Source: Planctomycetota bacterium (GTDB taxonomy: Bacteria; Planctomycetota; Planctomycetia; Planctomycetales; Planctomycetaceae). Taken from it: a DNA stretch of 64,000 nt. The stretch is taken from NCBI GenBank assembly GCA_003388505.1, contig QQVO01000032.1, positions 62,001-126,000 on the forward strand, in the 5' to 3' direction. Under the pieces are notes generated by a model, which was given only the letters and a program-made list of their open reading frames with translations, ran no database searches and was not told the origin of the DNA. Shown piece after piece: positions 1 through 8,110 of the stretch (its first letter is position 1; each line of letters starts with the position of its first letter). Made by a program: the position numbers and the translations under genes.

Positions 1-235
1 TGCCGGGGGCCGGTGTCGTTCCAGGAGGGGAGGGAGGGAGGCTCCTTGCACCGGTCCTGCGCTTCCGCGTCGACTGTACCAAGAATGGCGGCTAGTACGA
101 CGGCCAGACCCAGGGTCCGGCTTCGCAAACTGAACGAGCAGGCGTAAGGTCGTGTGTTCATTGCGGTGCTTTCGACGGTGCGACTCCGGTCAGCGAGTCG
201 TGGCCGGGGATGCGGCGGACTGTATCAAGATGGAT

Positions 236-793
236 TCAACCGGCTGCCGACGCCTGGGACATTCGGTTGAAGCTGCGAATGGTTACCGACAGGAGAACGA
301 GCGCAAGTCCCGTGGACAAGAGGTCCACGCCGACGAGAACCCCAACCGCCCAGAGCCCGGAGAGCGGCCACTGCATCCAGATCAGGAGGCCCAGAATTAA
401 TCCCAGCGCGCCGCTGACCAGCATCGCCAGCCAACCGCTTGCAGGACGGAACGAAAAGGAAGCGACAATCTTCCAGAATCCGACAACCACGAAAAAGATC
501 GCCAGCACCAGAGCAAGTATCGAAAGTCCCAGAAAGGGATGCGCCAGCACTGCACCGCCGGCCAATGACGTGAGAAAACCCATGATAAGAGGGACGACTC
601 TTTCCGTCCAACCCTCCGAGCGGAGACCGTTGACGACCTGCAGCGCGCCGGCAATCAGCAGCAGCCCGCCGATAACGTACACCACGGCTGTTCCCGCAAT
701 CGCCGGCGACGCGATCGCCAGCCCGCCGGCAACGGCGAGGATCACCCCCATCAACAGAAGACGACTGGCGCCGGGCAGCTTCGCGTCGGTCAT
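236..793 (-). CDS. HdeD/DUF308-family six-helix membrane protein
   Basis: The 185-residue product is almost entirely hydrophobic. It has three tandem pairs of transmembrane segments, roughly residues 11-30/35-55, 67-85/90-112 and 121-140/147-170, each pair joined by a short Gly/Pro turn (for example ASPAIAG and AHPFLGL). This duplicated-hairpin architecture is typical of HdeD-like DUF308 proteins, named after the E. coli acid-resistance membrane protein; the biochemical role of the family is unclear. I start at the ATG that gives MTDAKLPG. A frame extending 32 codons further upstream encodes a basic, non-membrane stretch that does not fit. The gene is monocistronic, co-directional with the modifier cluster but about 565 nt beyond its last stop, so it is probably not part of it. 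Confidence 0.8.
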   Translation of the reverse strand: MTDAKLPGASRLLLMGVILAVAGGLAIASPAIAGTAVVYVIGGLLLIAGALQVVNGLRSEGWTERVVPLIMGFLTSLAGGAVLAHPFLGLSILALVLAIFFVVVGFWKIVASFSFRPASGWLAMLVSGALGLILGLLIWMQWPLSGLWAVGVLVGVDLLSTGLALVLLSVTIRSFNRMSQASAAG

Positions 794-1358
794 CACTCCG
801 CTTTCGTAGTCGAAGAAGCTCTGGCGAGATACACCTGTACATCGGCGGGACAGTAGAACGGACCGCCAGCCGCGCTGCTGAATCCGCAAACGGACCGGAC
901 CCGCTCGCGGAAGAGTACAAGCGGCGGATCACGATCGATGTCGCCGTTTTTCCGAAACAGTTCGTGCCAGACGTCTTATAGCGCTTTGAAAATCGGTGTT
1001 GGCGATCTGTCTCGCGGATTCTCGTCCTCGACAGTCCAAACACCGCTCGACTCGGACACATGGTCGAGCAATTTGCTCTAAGTGGCGGCCAGGACGACTG
1101 GGAAAAAATCGCGAAGTTGGTTGGCCGCCGGTTCCGCGGCCTCCGGACCGGGCGGCGTGACAGATGGACGGGGGTTCTAGCACTTCTGTGCGCCGCTTTT
1201 CAAGAGGCCGGAATCTTCAGAATTCGTGAAAACCGAAGCCGACTCCTGCGGCAGTTGCCTGGAGTGCAGAGCGTTCAACAAGCGTGAAGGGGATCGTTGA
1301 GTCGGCGGCGACGGCGAGACGCCTTGGCGGACTTCACAGACGCCGTCACCGCTTAGAG
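794..1358. other. Intergenic stretch without a credible gene
   Basis: These 565 nt separate the end of the Pup-ligase-family gene from the HdeD-like gene. Open frames on both strands give low-complexity Arg/Ser-rich translations without family character. I see no repeat of families A-C here and no strong hairpin with a T-tract. It presumably holds the HdeD-like promoter and the 3' end of the modifier-cluster transcript. Confidence 0.5.
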
Positions 1359-2831
1359 TCAACTGGATGCGGTCCGGCGCCGAGCGCGGCGGAGAGTCTC
1401 CTGAAGTTCGGCCAATGTAGGCGTCGATCCTTCACCCAATTCTGGTTGCGGTCGCGGTTCCGACCACTCGTCGTATTGATCTGCGAAGGGATCGTCGATT
1501 CGCATCGTGCGCCGCTGCTCGCGATCCGCGACGGATGACCAGTCAACAAGGAATTGTTCCTGTCCTGCATGCTCCTTGATGAATCGCGCCCTGGCGGTGG
1601 CCCGCGTACCGGTCTCGGGAACGAATGGCTCCGGCTCTTCACCCGGCAGCACGACTGGGCCGACCCGGTGATCCAGCAGTCCTTCCGATTCCAGCATCGT
1701 GAAGACCGACTCGGGGTCGGAAAAATCGTGATAGCTGTGATCCAGCAGCGCCAGTTCATTGAACAACGACGCGTCGCGCGGCAGGTTGCTCCAGGACGAA
1801 TCCGCATCGTGCAGCACGGCCGAGTAGTACTCGTACTTGGCAAACGCATCAAGCCGGGCGGACAGCCAGTCGCGATCGAGCCGCTCCATGGCCGAGAGTG
1901 TCTCCTCCCAGTCGTGCAATGCTTCTCGCATCCAGGAGGGAGACTCATCGAGGGAGTCGACGTAACGGTGTGCGGCGTCGAGATAGACGCGCTGAGTCGG
2001 AACGACCTGCGGGTGAATCCGCAGTTCCCGCCCCGGCGCTTGCAGGACATTGAATTCTTTGAGCATCCCGACCCAACTGTTGCTGTTGGAATAACCGAGG
2101 CTGGTCAGTTCCTGCTTGAGCTTGCGATCAAAGACAGCCGCCTTGACGGCCAACGTCGTCGCCGCGAACTGCAGCATGATGTTGAAGTGGGATCGGTGCC
2201 CGTCACCAAGAATGAGGTGGTAGCGGAAGCGACGGGGAGCACGGCCCATGTGGTGCTCTTCGCGGGATGTACTGTGGATCGAGCGGTTGTAGGTCGTTGA
2301 GCCGCCTGTGGTGAGTTCCATACAGATCGGCCTGACTCCGGCGAGAAACGCTCCGGAGGGAAACTCGATTCCGCCGGCGCCGCCGTAAATGCGGCTGACA
2401 AGAAACGGCAGGATCAGGTCTCCCCACTTCTTCGGATGGGCATCGACCAGGTAGTTCTCATGTGATCCCCAGACCGGGCAACCCTGCTGCAGCAGTCCGC
2501 TGTGGTTGTTGTTCGCCAGCAGCAGTCGCACTCCTCCCTCGGCCATTTTCGCCAGCGCCTTTGCGATGACGTTCTGCTGCCTCTCGACAATCAGTGGAAG
2601 CATGTAGGGCGAGCGACACTCACACATACCGAGTTCCACGTGGCCGGAGTCAACATAGACTCGTCCGTAGGGGGTAAAGTGACCGCTGGGTCCCGGAAGA
2701 GTCGGTGCGACGTCCTTCATCAGGCGGAACAGCTCTCCAACTGGACTCGAACACTCGGGCGTCGTTTCGAGTACGCAGGTGAGACACTCCAGTTCCGTGC
2801 TCACAATCGTGTCGGCATTGAGTTTCGGCAT
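1359..2831 (-). CDS. Pup-ligase/depupylase (PafA/Dop) family enzyme
   Basis: A 490-residue carboxylate-amine-ligase-fold protein. PafA joins the C-terminal glutamate of Pup to substrate lysines using ATP; Dop deamidates Pup-Gln and removes Pup. Visible family motifs are the N-terminal Mg-ATP glutamate strand STELEC (E14), YGRVYVDSGHVE (residues 55-66) carrying the catalytic aspartate D61 and E66, LLLANNNHSG (104-112) and WGSHENYLV (121-129). A REEHH segment near 190 is followed by RFRYHLILGDGHRS, which corresponds to the RLHVI-GD-N-S strand of PafA/Dop. The Asp/Arg-rich C-terminal 120 residues are less conserved. Sequence alone does not decide ligase versus depupylase; the better preserved motifs, compared with its paralog at 3183-4775, make it the likelier ligase. 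It is the last gene of the cluster, 85 nt after the Pup-like modifier. Confidence 0.88.
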   Translation of the reverse strand: MPKLNADTIVSTELECLTCVLETTPECSSPVGELFRLMKDVAPTLPGPSGHFTPYGRVYVDSGHVELGMCECRSPYMLPLIVERQQNVIAKALAKMAEGGVRLLLANNNHSGLLQQGCPVWGSHENYLVDAHPKKWGDLILPFLVSRIYGGAGGIEFPSGAFLAGVRPICMELTTGGSTTYNRSIHSTSREEHHMGRAPRRFRYHLILGDGHRSHFNIMLQFAATTLAVKAAVFDRKLKQELTSLGYSNSNSWVGMLKEFNVLQAPGRELRIHPQVVPTQRVYLDAAHRYVDSLDESPSWMREALHDWEETLSAMERLDRDWLSARLDAFAKYEYYSAVLHDADSSWSNLPRDASLFNELALLDHSYHDFSDPESVFTMLESEGLLDHRVGPVVLPGEEPEPFVPETGTRATARARFIKEHAGQEQFLVDWSSVADREQRRTMRIDDPFADQYDEWSEPRPQPELGEGSTPTLAELQETLRRARRRTASS

Positions 2832-2916
2832 TCTGATGACTCCAAGAAGAAAGCCGGACGCGCGAAGCGCACCCGGCCGTGAATGAGATAGGCCGCTCGA
2901 TTAAAGCGCTGTTCGC

Positions 2917-3120
2917 TTACTGGCCGGACCGGTTGCGACGCTTGCGAAGTTGCTGTTCCGCGGCTTTCCCTTTCTGGCAGTTCTCGCGGGATTTCCGCGC
3001 CACATTGCCGTACTTGCCCGACTGCCGGAGAAGCCCCGCTCCACCGGGAGGCGGAGGCGCGTCATCGCCTGGGCCGGATGCGGGTTGTTGACGTTGGCGT
3101 GTGCGTTGCATGTTTTCCAT
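2917..3120 (-). CDS. Pup/UBact-like small protein modifier ending in Gly-Gln
   Basis: A 67-residue, strongly hydrophilic, Arg/Lys/Gln-rich and probably disordered protein with a Pro/Gly patch (DDAPPPPGGAG, residues 19-29). Its C-terminus is KRRNRSGQ. Pup ends in Gly-Gly-Gln or -Glu, and the Pup relatives called UBact in Gram-negative phyla end in Arg-Thr/Ser-Gly-Glu/Gln, so RSGQ is the expected conjugation end. A terminal Gln would need deamidation to Glu before ligation, the job of a Dop-type enzyme. The gene sits exactly between two PafA/Dop-family genes, 62 nt after one and 85 nt before the other. The start is supported by AGGGAG about eight nt upstream; a second in-frame ATG three codons on is possible. 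Low complexity makes homology weak, so the call rests on size, C-terminus and context. Confidence 0.8.
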   Translation of the reverse strand: MENMQRTRQRQQPASGPGDDAPPPPGGAGLLRQSGKYGNVARKSRENCQKGKAAEQQLRKRRNRSGQ

Positions 3121-3182
3121 GTCGTGCTCCCTGTTCGTTCGGTATGGAAAAAGAGCCGCTGAGATTCGGCGTGTTTGTGATT

Positions 3183-4775
3183 TCAGGCGTCGAGCGTCGT
3201 CGCCGGCCAGTGCTGCTCGGGGCCGGGGATGGCCAGGTCGTCTCGTACGTCGTCCACCGGGTTTCGTGACTCCGCCCGTTCGAGGCGGGTCAGCCGTTCT
3301 GACAGTTCACGGACGTCCGCTGAGGAGTCGATAATCCGCTCGATTTCTTCGCCGGCCGACCGCTCCAGGTCCGGCAAGTCGACTCGAAACCGAGGGCCCC
3401 ACCGGTCTTCCGTTTCGCGAAATTCGACGTAGCTCCAGTCGATGTCGTGGATCGAATCGTGGAACTTTTCGATCATGCGGCCGCGCAAGGCGTCGCGGCT
3501 GTTGTCCGGTGCCCGCGTCCAACACGCTTCGACGGCGTCGCGTTCGATCAGCGGATCGACCAGTCCCTCATCCCATAACTGCCAGATGAGGCCCCGTTCG
3601 GGGTCGGTATTGCTGAAGTCGTGGTCCATCAGGCGGGTGGCCGCATCGCCGAATTCGGCGCCTTCCTCATGGCAGGTGTTCAGCAGGCAAAGGAGTTTGG
3701 ACGCCCAGGTCAGGTGAGGGGCGCATTGTGTCACTGAGCCTTCTTCGGCGTAGTGCGTCAGCTCGATGAGGCGCGGCAGCAGGGTCGTGGCGCGGGGTGC
3801 AACCGTCTCAGGAATCAATCCGGATTCACACATGGTCAGCAGGGTCTGTGTCATTTCGCGGAGATATGCCGGGAGCGTCAGGTTGCGCCCGTCCACCAGC
3901 GTCGCCCGCTCCGGCATGCGTCCGGTCTGCAGATCGAGCCCCCACGACCAGACGCGGAGGGCGCGGACCGGATCGACGAGTTGCAAGCCGCAGAAGTTCT
4001 CCTCCGCTGCCGCCAGCAGAGTCTGCACAAACGACGCCAGCAGCGGAGTCGACAGCAGGCAGAAATCGAACCCGATGATGTGCAGGCGCTGGAATCCCTT
4101 GCCGTGCGGTTCGCGGCGACTGTTCAGCATGCCGCGTCGAAAGGCTTCCGTGGTCGAAAGGGACGTGACTCGTGTGATGTGGTGCGCCCGCGCACTGAGG
4201 CTGTAGGTCACGCGATCTCGAAACGGCAGAAGATAACCGGATCCGAAAAAAGGAGTCGCCGCGGCCAGTCCGCTCGCCACCATGGCGAGCCGGCTGGGGC
4301 GTCGCCAGGAGTGAAACAGATCGCCCCACAGCGACTCCGAGACACAGGCGGAAAGGTGCGTGCCGAAGCTGATCGACGGGTCGAGCAGGTCGGCGTTGCT
4401 CGTCGACAGGGAGAAGCTGACCGGCTCATCCGAGGCCTGCTCAGCCAGTTGACGCGCTTCCTCGGCGGCGCGGACCATTGCCCAACATTGGGCTGCGAGA
4501 TCGTTGGGGTCGAGGCACACCGCCGATGCGCATTCAACGTGGGCCATGTCTGCATAATGGCACATTCCGGAGGAACTCCAGTTGCGAAGGCAATCCATGG
4601 AGGCTGACATGAACCGGCTACGCTCGGACCAGACCGTTGCACCCTGAGCCGTGAACGCCTCGGGAATCTGCCTGAGGACTTCTCGTGTGACACGTCCCGG
4701 ATCGATCGAGGAGTCGTCCCCGTCAATTCCCGTTGAAGAAAGTTCGCAATCGCGTCCGAGAAACTTGGGGGTCAT
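3183..4775 (-). CDS. Diverged second PafA/Dop-family protein
   Basis: A 530-residue paralog of the ligase at 1359-2831. It keeps the skeleton of the fold: FLGRDCELSS (residues 5-14, E11 matching the ATP/Mg glutamate), CHYADMAHVECASAVC (72-87, D76 matching the catalytic aspartate) and TPFFGSGYLLPFRDRVTYSL, which resembles the GAG...F-lS-RA segment of PafA/Dop. REPHGK and FQRLHIIGFDF (228-238) replace the EEPH and RLHVI-GD-N strands. The SHENYLV motif is degraded to SFGTHLSA. It could be the deamidase/depupylase partner or a catalytically altered regulator. I start at MTPKFLG because GGAG lies seven nt upstream; 43 further in-frame codons upstream have no family character. It follows the AAA ATPase gene after 295 nt and precedes the modifier by 62 nt. 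Confidence 0.75.
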   Translation of the reverse strand: MTPKFLGRDCELSSTGIDGDDSSIDPGRVTREVLRQIPEAFTAQGATVWSERSRFMSASMDCLRNWSSSGMCHYADMAHVECASAVCLDPNDLAAQCWAMVRAAEEARQLAEQASDEPVSFSLSTSNADLLDPSISFGTHLSACVSESLWGDLFHSWRRPSRLAMVASGLAAATPFFGSGYLLPFRDRVTYSLSARAHHITRVTSLSTTEAFRRGMLNSRREPHGKGFQRLHIIGFDFCLLSTPLLASFVQTLLAAAEENFCGLQLVDPVRALRVWSWGLDLQTGRMPERATLVDGRNLTLPAYLREMTQTLLTMCESGLIPETVAPRATTLLPRLIELTHYAEEGSVTQCAPHLTWASKLLCLLNTCHEEGAEFGDAATRLMDHDFSNTDPERGLIWQLWDEGLVDPLIERDAVEACWTRAPDNSRDALRGRMIEKFHDSIHDIDWSYVEFRETEDRWGPRFRVDLPDLERSAGEEIERIIDSSADVRELSERLTRLERAESRNPVDDVRDDLAIPGPEQHWPATTLDA

Positions 4776-4967
4776 GGGGATTCTCCAGTGCTGGGATGCT
4801 TCTCCGAGATGATGCGACTTTGGCTCGTTCCGACGCCATGCCGGATGCATGCCGCAGCCGTTCCGACGTGATCGCGGTTCAGCAAGCGGCCATGCACCCA
4901 ACACAACGGCGCCGGCCCGCGCGTGTGAGGCTTCAAACGGGAAACAATACTTTGGATGGTGCGAGTT

Positions 4968-4994
4968 AATCCGCGCGCTGACGCCGCGCGGCTC
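4968..4994 (+). repeat. Intergenic repeat B, copy 1
   Basis: The core CGCTGACGCCGCGCGGCTC recurs almost exactly at 49167-49196 and, inverted, at 56905-56933. This copy lies in the 295-nt gap between the AAA ATPase and the second PafA/Dop gene, the only large gap inside the modifier cluster. I see nothing else in that gap except flanking GC-rich sequence. Confidence 0.75.
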
Positions 4995-5070
4995 TCCCGC
5001 GGTGCGCGTATGCGATTTGCGGCTCCATTCATTTGACGCCGGCTGTCGCCTCGCCTCGACGGCCGACTTG

Positions 5071-6822
5071 TTACGCGGTGTGCAGTTTCAGGACGTGGTG
5101 GTGCTGCAACTCTTCTGCAGGGACGGCTGTGACCCGAACGACCGGGAGTTTGATCTGGAGTTGCTGCACCAGCATGCCCGGGTCGGCTTCCATCTGACGC
5201 GCGACGTCTGCCGCCGCGGTAAGGAGCGATTCTGTCACATCCTCGGGGCAAATTGCGGGAGCCCCGAGCCCGAAGACCTGACGGAGCGCCGCTTGTTTCT
5301 TGGCGCGATTCATCGCTTCCTCGTAATGTGCTCCCGCCAGAATCTGGCCGGCGGTGACGTCGTGAGTCTGCTGGTTGTCGGTCGTATATTGCACAACGGT
5401 GAGCGGAAAGACCTGCGCCGCCGCGGGGCCAAGAAAGCGGGAGCGAATCTCGTCCAGGGAGACTCCCGTTCTCGACTCGTCGTCGATCGACCAGGGAAGG
5501 GTCTGCTTTTTGGCGTAGATCGCCATGATCTCGACAGCCGCGTCCTGGGTAATCGCCGGCATGGGGCGAATCAGATCACCGAACCGTCCAGGCCGTTTGA
5601 GCGCCTCGTCCAGCCTGTCGGGGCGATTTGTCAGCCCGATTGCCAGAACGTGCGCGGGGGGCCCCTCCTGCGGCCCGCGCGAGGCGATCCCCTGCATTTC
5701 GACCAGCAGAGCTTCCAGAGCGTCGCTGTGAGAGGCGGAACTGACGGCGGAGTTGCTGCCGCCGCCGCGCTTTTGAAGGGAGTCGATTTCGTCGAAGACG
5801 AGAAGCTGCACCAGCGGCCGTTCCCGCGGGACAGCCTGCCTGGCGCGGATACTTCCCCAGAGTTCTTCGCGAACGATGCGCGCGTCTTCTCCCCACCACA
5901 TCGATTTCAGTTGATTCGGTTTGACATGGTAGAGCGCGACATCGAATCCGTGGGTCTCGCCGAAATCACGGAGCCAAACGGCCAGCCCCTCGGTGAAGAT
6001 CGTCTTGCCCATGCCGGGCTGATAGGAGTAGAGCAGCGACCCGCGCATCGGCGAGAGGTCGAAGGTATCACGGACGTCCTCAAAGACGACCCGCAGCAGG
6101 ATGTCCTGAATATACGCTTCGGCGACCTCGTCGATGCCCGCCAAGTCCTCCAGTCGGGCGTGCACCTTGTCGAGTGAGACCTCGAACTTGCTCTCGGAGT
6201 GTTCCGCCGGCAGCGAAGCGATGGCCCAGCGGGGATCGTCGCGCTGCAGGATCAGGCGCGTGTCGGGCGTCAGTTCTTCGATCCGCAGGGAGCCCGCAAG
6301 CCTGACCACGCACGTGTCGTGACCCGGCCGGGTCACTCGGACCTGAAACTGTTCCCGGTCGGCGTAGCCTTCGAAGCCGACGATGTCCCCGAGTTGGGAG
6401 GCGTGCAGTGCCGGATCGTCGTTCCACATGCCGATGACGACGCCGTCGTGAACGCACGCGAACTCCCAGGGCTGAAGTCGTTCCAGCGCCTCGACGTCGA
6501 CGCCCTGCAGAATCCCGAGTTCCTGGAGCGTCTGCCCCATGCGACAGACGGCGCGGGCTTCTCCGGCGGGCGTGCGGCGGATGGCCTCTACGTGCACCAG
6601 CGTGGCATTTTTCTCGACGAGTTCGCGAATCATGGTCTCGAGATCCTCAGCGGCCTGCGCTGCGTTTTCGCAGTTGCGACGGGTCGCCATCAGTTCGGCC
6701 GCCGCTTCGTGCGGGTTTTCCATGGTCCGCCGCAGGAGGGCGTTGAATTCCTCCAGTCGCTCCGGATCGTGCGGAGAGATTCCGGCGTCCATCAAGACGT
6801 CTGCATAGTTCTCGCGGGGCAT
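5071..6822 (-). CDS. Mpa/ARC-like AAA ATPase (proteasomal-ATPase type)
   Basis: A 583-residue ATPase. An N-terminal helical region (about 20-80) is followed by a beta-rich stretch (about 75-205) resembling the OB domains of Mpa/ARC, then one AAA module. Walker A is YQPGMGKT (267-274, K273), Walker B is LVFDEID (D344/E345), sensor-1 is GLTNRPD (N399), and the arginine-finger motif is KRPGRF (409-414). The substrate-gripping pore loop reads KSMWWGED (W309-W310-G311) where Mpa has a Tyr-Val-Gly type. Mpa/ARC hexamers unfold pupylated proteins for the 20S proteasome. This protein ends LKLHTA and has no hydrophobic-Tyr-X tail, so canonical docking is doubtful, and no 20S gene is nearby. AGGAG eight nt before the ATG supports the start. 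It lies between the JAB gene and the Pup-like half of the cluster. Confidence 0.88.
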   Translation of the reverse strand: MPRENYADVLMDAGISPHDPERLEEFNALLRRTMENPHEAAAELMATRRNCENAAQAAEDLETMIRELVEKNATLVHVEAIRRTPAGEARAVCRMGQTLQELGILQGVDVEALERLQPWEFACVHDGVVIGMWNDDPALHASQLGDIVGFEGYADREQFQVRVTRPGHDTCVVRLAGSLRIEELTPDTRLILQRDDPRWAIASLPAEHSESKFEVSLDKVHARLEDLAGIDEVAEAYIQDILLRVVFEDVRDTFDLSPMRGSLLYSYQPGMGKTIFTEGLAVWLRDFGETHGFDVALYHVKPNQLKSMWWGEDARIVREELWGSIRARQAVPRERPLVQLLVFDEIDSLQKRGGGSNSAVSSASHSDALEALLVEMQGIASRGPQEGPPAHVLAIGLTNRPDRLDEALKRPGRFGDLIRPMPAITQDAAVEIMAIYAKKQTLPWSIDDESRTGVSLDEIRSRFLGPAAAQVFPLTVVQYTTDNQQTHDVTAGQILAGAHYEEAMNRAKKQAALRQVFGLGAPAICPEDVTESLLTAAADVARQMEADPGMLVQQLQIKLPVVRVTAVPAEELQHHHVLKLHTA

Positions 6823-6899
6823 GGTGGGTCTCCTGTTGTGAGCTTGAAGTTCCCTTGTGATGGGTAACCCAGTAACGGGGCGCAGTGAACCTGGTTGCC

Positions 6900-6922
6900 C
6901 GCCGGCCCCATTGAGGCCGGCG
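6900..6922 (-). promoter_or_regulatory. Intergenic hairpin between JAB and AAA genes
   Basis: CGCCGGCC and GGCCGGCG form an 8-bp perfect stem around a 7-nt loop. It lies 26 nt after the JAB stop and about 78 nt before the AAA start. There is no T-tract on the transcribed strand, so it looks like an mRNA-stabilising or attenuating structure rather than a terminator. Confidence 0.45.
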
Positions 6923-6948
6923 ACAGATTGTCGCGCCTCGAACGGCGA

Positions 6949-7983
6949 TCAGTCCTGATAGCGCTTCCAGCGGACCGGACGCATCTCTCCTCCCCGCCAG
7001 GCGTGGATTTCGAGAACGGGACGTTTGCCCGGCGCGCCGAGTTTTCGACCGGCGATCGGCATCAGCGTGCTCTTGCCGGGAAAGAGTGTTTCCATGACCT
7101 GGTAGTCGAGCAGTGAGACATGCGTGCATTCTGCGAGCGGGCAGCTTGCGTTCTGATTGCAATTGCCGCATTCGGTCGAGAAGCCGTGCGTGTGGACGAT
7201 CGTCATGACCGACTCACCCATTCCTCGCATGTCGGCGATCTCCTGACCCGCCGCGATCGCCTCCGGGCTGATGCTCCACTCATTCAACTTGCCGGAGTGC
7301 CGTTGATCTTCGAGACAAGTCGTGAGCAGGGTCACGATGCGCGTTGTGGTGTTTGCAAGCGGCTCTTTGAGGCGGACCAGCGCGCCGAGCGCCGTGCCCC
7401 CTGTTTCTCGGGCCCCTGCGGCGAGGCAGGCGTTGACGGCGTCCTCCGCCATGCGGTTGTTCACGAGAACCGGACGGTCGGGGACGAAACCTCCTTCCCC
7501 GAACTCTCGGAAGCCAAACTGTTCCAGTGTGCCGTCGATGATTGGCGGCGGCTGCAGCGCGGGAGGCTGCAGCGGGTGGTCGCCGGCAGCCGGCAGTCCG
7601 ATGAGCATGTGAAAGGCGGTTTCGCCTTCTGCGAGCGTGCCCTCCTGGCGGAGTTGCAGCAGCCGCTGCTGACGCGTACGACTCCAGCGACCGGACTTGA
7701 AGCGTTTGTGGTGCTCCACGGCTGAGCCATTCCCCCCGGTTCGGAGGCGGACGTCGATCTCGTCGACCAGCGGCGGAGTCTTGAATACCGGCTCGATGGT
7801 CGCGGTGATTTCGGCCGATCCGATCGGCAACACATCGGAGAGCACGCCGTCGATGTACGTGTCATCGACGAGATCCGCGACCGACTGGGTCACGTCGTCC
7901 GTCGAGAGCGGGACGTCGTCGAGATCGGCCTTGCGGCGCAGCTCGGACGAAAAACGGTGACTGTTCTCAATGACGACCTGCAT
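6949..7983 (-). CDS. JAB/JAMM metallopeptidase (deubiquitinase-like) with Cys-rich insert
   Basis: A 344-residue protein whose second half carries a JAMM signature: ARETGGTALGAL (E193 and the E-GG-L-G context), then H264-T-H266, then S290-L-L-D293. JAMM proteases use this Glu, two His and Asp to hold zinc and cut isopeptide bonds or process ubiquitin-like precursors. Between H-x-H and S-x-x-D the usual seven or so residues are replaced by 23 that contain four cysteines (C272, C275, C281, C286), which looks like a small extra metal-binding loop. The N-terminal 150 residues are unrecognised, with a Pro-rich linker near 136-148. The likely substrate is the Ubl encoded just upstream: its G86-AKSALH tail could be trimmed here, or conjugates removed. 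GAGGAG eight nt upstream supports the start. Confidence 0.85.
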   Translation of the reverse strand: MQVVIENSHRFSSELRRKADLDDVPLSTDDVTQSVADLVDDTYIDGVLSDVLPIGSAEITATIEPVFKTPPLVDEIDVRLRTGGNGSAVEHHKRFKSGRWSRTRQQRLLQLRQEGTLAEGETAFHMLIGLPAAGDHPLQPPALQPPPIIDGTLEQFGFREFGEGGFVPDRPVLVNNRMAEDAVNACLAAGARETGGTALGALVRLKEPLANTTTRIVTLLTTCLEDQRHSGKLNEWSISPEAIAAGQEIADMRGMGESVMTIVHTHGFSTECGNCNQNASCPLAECTHVSLLDYQVMETLFPGKSTLMPIAGRKLGAPGKRPVLEIHAWRGGEMRPVRWKRYQD

Positions 7984-8063
7984 GATCAGGCTCCTCAGGG
8001 AATGTCATCTCAGAACTACGGCGAGGCGGACGAACGAAGATGCAAATCTATGTGAAGACTCCA

Positions 8064-8095
8064 CTCGCCCCCCGGGGCCCGCGCCGGAGGGCGAG
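8064..8095 (-). promoter_or_regulatory. Intergenic hairpin downstream of the Ubl gene
   Basis: CTCGCCC (8064-8070) pairs with GGGCGAG (8089-8095), and the enclosed 18 nt are themselves GC-rich and partly self-complementary. It lies 16 nt after the Ubl stop and about 80 nt before the JAB start, without a T-tract. Confidence 0.4.
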
Positions 8096-8110
8096 AAGAG
8101 CAACCGCTCC

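Noticed and set aside
5071-5110. Possible hidden HbYX-type proteasome-docking tail of the AAA ATPase in another frame
   Set aside because: The chain ends in frame with LKLHTA, and I saw no alternative reading that would restore a hydrophobic-Tyr-X end without an arbitrary frameshift.
4849-6177. Long plus-strand open frame of about 440 codons opposite the AAA ATPase gene
   Set aside because: It is antisense to a gene with complete Walker and sensor motifs; the translation is His/Arg/Gly-rich and has no domain.
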